Assembly (NCBI GenBank): GCA_000155695.1
Contig: DS990592.1
Coordinates: forward strand, 3,857,820 to 3,921,819
Direction of reading: 5' to 3'
Source of the DNA: Verrucomicrobiia bacterium DG1235
GTDB taxonomy: Bacteria > Verrucomicrobiota > Verrucomicrobiia > Opitutales > Opitutaceae
DNA length: 64,000 bases
Shown here: one piece after another, positions 61,701 through 64,000 of the stretch
How the letters are laid out: the number at the start of each line of letters is the position of its first letter
How positions within the stretch are numbered: the stretch's first letter is position 1
Notes under the pieces: generated by a model
The model's database searches: none
Told to the model about the DNA's origin: nothing
What the model saw: the letters and a program-made list of their open reading frames with translations, nothing else
Made by a program: the position numbers and the translations under genes

Positions 61701-64000
61701 AGCTGTCGTCTTCAATTGGAAAGATAGCTGCCCGGGGCCTTCGAGATCGAATTGAACTGATGCGTGGGAGTCGCTCTCATCGTTGCCGATCAGGGAAAGT
61801 CGTTTAAACCTGTCTTGAACATGGAAGTAATTATTGCCGTCATAGACAGCAGCAACACCCCTATAGTTGGCCGGGCCTTTCATCAATACGGAAAATTCGA
61901 TATTGTCGGTGATCGTTTTTGTAGTAACGGAGTCTGTGCCCGAAAAGTCGCCCGACCATGAAACGAATTGATTTGAGAAGTCCTCGACTATACCGAAAGT
62001 GACGGTGTCTCCCGTATCGTATCTTTCTTTGCTTGGAGAGAGCGTTACGGTGCCTCCGCTGGTGTAGTCATTTACACTATAGCCGGGTTGAAATGTTGGC
62101 TCATTCAGCCAAAAATATGAAGCAGAATTTTTACTATTGTGAGAAAATTCTAGTCTTAATGTATTCTTTCCGGGAGGGAAGTTTCTCGAGTAAAATTGTA
62201 GTCTGTCAAAATCCAGTTCTATATCGATTTCTTCGTCATTGAGAAATGCTCTTGTTGAAGGTATTCCTTCAAAATTTACACCAAGACGAGGGTCGAAACG
62301 TAGCTCCCCTGGACCTTCGACTTCAAAGGCTATAACTGTTGATTGTGACTCTCCTATTCGTTGAGAAACAAGATCAAATTCGTCGATTTGAGGTCTGAGA
62401 ATACGCCAATCGGTTGTGAGGTCTTCAAGTATCTCTATATTTGATAGAAGTTGCTTTGGTTTAAAAATAGGGGCAAACGTTAGCCCCGGTTCAACGGTGA
62501 AAGAAAAACTAGCTGCTTCCCCCTCCGCATTCCCATACCATCCTGCAAATTCGTGATTGCGATCTGCAGTGGCTGTTAACATGACCTGTTCACCGATTTG
62601 GTAATATTGTTTCGCGGGTACGAATTCCAGATTGCCACCCGTTTTATCTAGTACGTTTAAACCGACCTCTATCGACGCGATTTCTACAAGAATGGGAGAT
62701 ACTTGATAGTTAGTGGTTGTTGGTTTGAGGGCGATACGAAATGGTTCGTCTTGAAAGTGTAGTTCAATACTGTGCTCACTCCATTGAGCGTTGGGCCAAT
62801 GTTCGTATATTAATTGTCCATTGGCGGCATTGATGTGGGCTGGATTGTCGCCAAGTGTTTTGTACCTGTAGACAATTCTTGCCGGGCTATCAAGTTCTGT
62901 TTGAAACCAAGCGTTTGCCTTCGGGGTAATTTGATCGATCTTAAACAACTTGCCTGAAGATGCTTCCGCTGAGTCGATGAATTCCCAAGGTAGATCGCCT
63001 GATAGGGTCCAGGTTGCCCCTGATGCATGTACTGTTTTGCCCATTTGAGCTGTTATTTTCGAATGGTCCACAAGCTCGAAATCGATTGTAGGGGACTCGG
63101 ATGTAGCGTCACCATTCCAGCCGAGGAAAGTTGCATCTTCGTGCGGAATGGCAGTCAAGGATACCACTTCACCTCTGTCGTAGAGAGTCTTATCAGGGGA
63201 TCTTTTAACGTCGCCGAAAGCTGAGCTAGTGATTAGCTCGTATCCCTGCCGCCATGATAGATTGGCTAGGTTAATAGTAAGCAGTTCTTCAGTTGGATTA
63301 TAGGGAAAGGAAGCACTTCCAGTCAGACGGTGAGAGCCAGAAGGGATGTAAAGCTTCGTATAAAGAGTTTGGTCTGGTTGAACAAGATCGATCCCTTCAC
63401 CATTTAAACTGAGCTTTAGGCTGTTTGAATTAGTGGGTCCATCCATGATTGCAGTGGTTTCGAAGATTCCTGGTCCTTCTAAAATTGTGCTAAAAAGAAT
63501 GGGGTCTGTGGAGCGTTCGCTAGTTGTGAAGGATAGGGATTTTAGTGTGGTAGAGCTTGAAACTGTTATTGAATCCCACGTTTCATTCCCAGCGGAATCA
63601 TCGTGTAGTTCTGTTTCGTACTTCCAATCCAAGTCGGCGAAGGCTTTGTTTCGCCCGAAGACAGCTGTAATTTCTTGTGCATTGCTGGCTGCCAAAAGAA
63701 GTGGGTTTTGGGTAGAATTTATATCGCCTTCAAAGCGTAAGAATTCCCATCCAGCATCTGGTTCAGCTGTGAGTTCAACAGATTCTCCTGGAATGTATGT
63801 TGGTTTATCTGGAAATAATTTCAGTGTTCCGGAGCCTTTGCCTTGGAGAGAGAAGCTGGTCCCTTCTGCGTATGAGATTCCGTTTACCAATGCTCCATTA
63901 TGCAACCGAAAGAACAGCTGCTGCTTCCCTCGGGGGACTGGAACTCTAACCGAACTAGAAAGTTCACTTTTTCGATCATATTTATAGATGTATTCACCAT
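58761..64000 (-). CDS. Very large secreted InlB-repeat protein (5' end outside window)
   Basis: More than 1740 residues; the frame stays open to the right edge (GEYIYKYDRKSELSSS upstream of an internal Met at 63905), so the true start lies beyond. About eight copies of a ~45-residue InlB-type repeat occur (GGTVTLSPSKERYDTGDTV, GGNLEFVPAKQYYQIGEQV, ...W.GD), separated by ~100-190-residue beta-sandwich units that look lectin/CBM-like. Near the C-terminus, DPDNDNIPNWLEYLLGYAP is a calcium-binding, thrombospondin-3-like segment common in secreted Opitutae proteins. Likely a surface adhesin or carbohydrate-binding protein; no enzyme domain was recognised in the visible part. Confidence 0.9.
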   Translation of the reverse strand, partial: GEYIYKYDRKSELSSSVRVPVPRGKQQLFFRLHNGALVNGISYAEGTSFSLQGKGSGTLKLFPDKPTYIPGESVELTAEPDAGWEFLRFEGDINSTQNPLLLAASNAQEITAVFGRNKAFADLDWKYETELHDDSAGNETWDSITVSSSTTLKSLSFTTSERSTDPILFSTILEGPGIFETTAIMDGPTNSNSLKLSLNGEGIDLVQPDQTLYTKLYIPSGSHRLTGSASFPYNPTEELLTINLANLSWRQGYELITSSAFGDVKRSPDKTLYDRGEVVSLTAIPHEDATFLGWNGDATSESPTIDFELVDHSKITAQMGKTVHASGATWTLSGDLPWEFIDSAEASSGKLFKIDQITPKANAWFQTELDSPARIVYRYKTLGDNPAHINAANGQLIYEHWPNAQWSEHSIELHFQDEPFRIALKPTTTNYQVSPILVEIASIEVGLNVLDKTGGNLEFVPAKQYYQIGEQVMLTATADRNHEFAGWYGNAEGEAASFSFTVEPGLTFAPIFKPKQLLSNIEILEDLTTDWRILRPQIDEFDLVSQRIGESQSTVIAFEVEGPGELRFDPRLGVNFEGIPSTRAFLNDEEIDIELDFDRLQFYSRNFPPGKNTLRLEFSHNSKNSASYFWLNEPTFQPGYSVNDYTSGGTVTLSPSKERYDTGDTVTFGIVEDFSNQFVSWSGDFSGTDSVTTKTITDNIEFSVLMKGPANYRGVAAVYDGNNYFHVQDRFKRLSLIGNDESDSHASVQFDLEGPGQLSFQLKTTAPFGSAGSSREVYFDDQIIHQDFGESNERGVSTYHLTKRIEAGSHTLKIIVNMPVGEERNTEIDHFSFLKTFKVDLEQGQNHPVELQPEMESYPLFEWVSVKIPDEVAGNLVLSNLSFNPSYGVSSTRVSDREIQFTSIYDVEVSPSFLMDASNSRSSIYTSFDLSTEWQTLVTKSEEQAIKISGDWGKWESKYAHIPSQGACLLSLSVLIPEGMTINFKQILRESDSYENTFLTAVGTGDWRRIHLAVRDGNEGVTLEFRNRSDQVYFNSNIYIEGIQIEKGYSISYSDSLGGYIDVPILNDNPTPNETLTLSAIPMPGYTFSHWDHLSLDQSIADLTVPLHDSADHSYKAYFSPNVSFAGETFTHRGSSVSIRNATLPDNSERDAVVFEPNTEVGTSLATEVSGPSVLQFTYYTKDAGGESASNSSLEVTIDDTIHRFYGKASGERVSLPIPDGQHTIKFKYNSTTSLHDKFAAITDFSIELGFLVVLTYDSRYGRAGINPQKSVYQEGDSINLWASPKRYYYFYGYADSSVSDVAYQELVVSDHLELEALFYIDQPSKGSWKRLLTSDSTYEYEVAFTGPGALVIKDSNPYRTYLRVDSGSRILMDWKANQSDNPIVVPIPSRTHILSIKTDELLSANNVSLHNGLALSYSNQSAPVRANPDLPVHPFGAEVKLTVPESIKNQEGIRFNWSAPTISNSPTLSFNIQENTLVSLQLLKDFSLWDLDFTSAYPFWESGTDNSGIYFIRSPNAPSWLETNVMGLKSLNLHYYLSFGPPSSEGTDHLVMKINNSEVFSTNENPNTYEGTHSEDLSIGPHKIRFIVNGENVVILSQISYVPYSVDGYTEWSAFVRQRNGADFDTKLGSDPDNDNIPNWLEYLLGYAPEKTNTLLRTAKLSFNGKDRICAILPEASLPHLDSIRLSYIASSEQSPWTTTSLEQLEHYQSEWPIGTPALILPLDQFNGSSVILKANFDVEIFGN

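Overview
The window looks like a chromosomal segment (or a contig beginning at base 1) of a free-living, probably marine member of the Verrucomicrobiota, class Opitutae (Puniceicoccales/Opitutales, Pelagicoccus-like). This is inferred from protein style, moderately GC-rich coding sequence, a very high density of glycoside hydrolases, the 'LSPFEV' N-terminal motif typical of this group's TonB-dependent receptors, and housekeeping genes (rpmH-rnpA-yidC, yebC, amtB). No 16S gene is present, so the taxonomy is inference.

Layout. 1-12.7 kb is mainly core functions: a partial metX whose last 70 bases look frame-damaged; a secreted protein with an ECF sigma factor and its membrane anti-sigma factor; amtB; a TRAP-type TatT/DctP pair without local membrane subunits; yebC; yidC-rnpA-rpmH; a zinc/manganese binding protein; and an alkaline phosphatase. 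13.2-18.9 kb is an unusual three-gene cassette: an LGFP-repeat protein, a 987-residue protein built of about eighteen 29-residue helical repeats ending in an HELMH metallopeptidase-like motif, and a C25/caspase-fold protease candidate. 18.9-24.9 kb holds a GH26 mannanase, a hybrid propeller sensor kinase and a GH5 glucanase. 25-31.5 kb holds a vWA protein with a TonB-receptor-like N-terminus and a structured leader, then a redox-defence locus: a di-haem peroxidase and a DUF3365 haem protein divergent from arsR-dps-CoA disulfide reductase/rhodanese, with matched palindromic operators at both promoters.

31.6-46.7 kb is a carbohydrate region (two paralogous GH1, GH3, GH2) interrupted by a compact, visibly AT-richer island (33.1-37.0 kb). 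The island carries a fused XRE/ImmA metalloprotease regulator divergent from a ubiquitin-like operon: a multi-ubiquitin-like protein, a DUF6791-E1 (ThiF) protein and a DUF6527 zinc protein. It is bracketed by 108-bp ungapped direct repeats (92/108 identical) of the 3' end of the neighbouring copper-type TonB receptor gene, as expected for an element integrated at a gene 3' end. It resembles bacterial ubiquitin-like antiphage systems and is the best candidate for a little-described system here.

47-64 kb holds a GH13 enzyme, a dUTPase, an AfsR/SARP-like BTAD-ATPase-TPR regulator upstream of a cupin and a covalent-flavin oxidoreductase, a Tat-exported enolase-superfamily enzyme, a secreted S1 protease, and the C-terminal part of a very large secreted protein with InlB-type repeats that runs off the right edge.

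Regulation visible in the sequence includes several hairpin terminators, ArsR-type palindromes, several dyads between the XRE/ImmA and Ubl genes, and a possible switch-like 5' leader in front of the vWA gene. No tRNA, rRNA, CRISPR array, transposase or integrase was seen.
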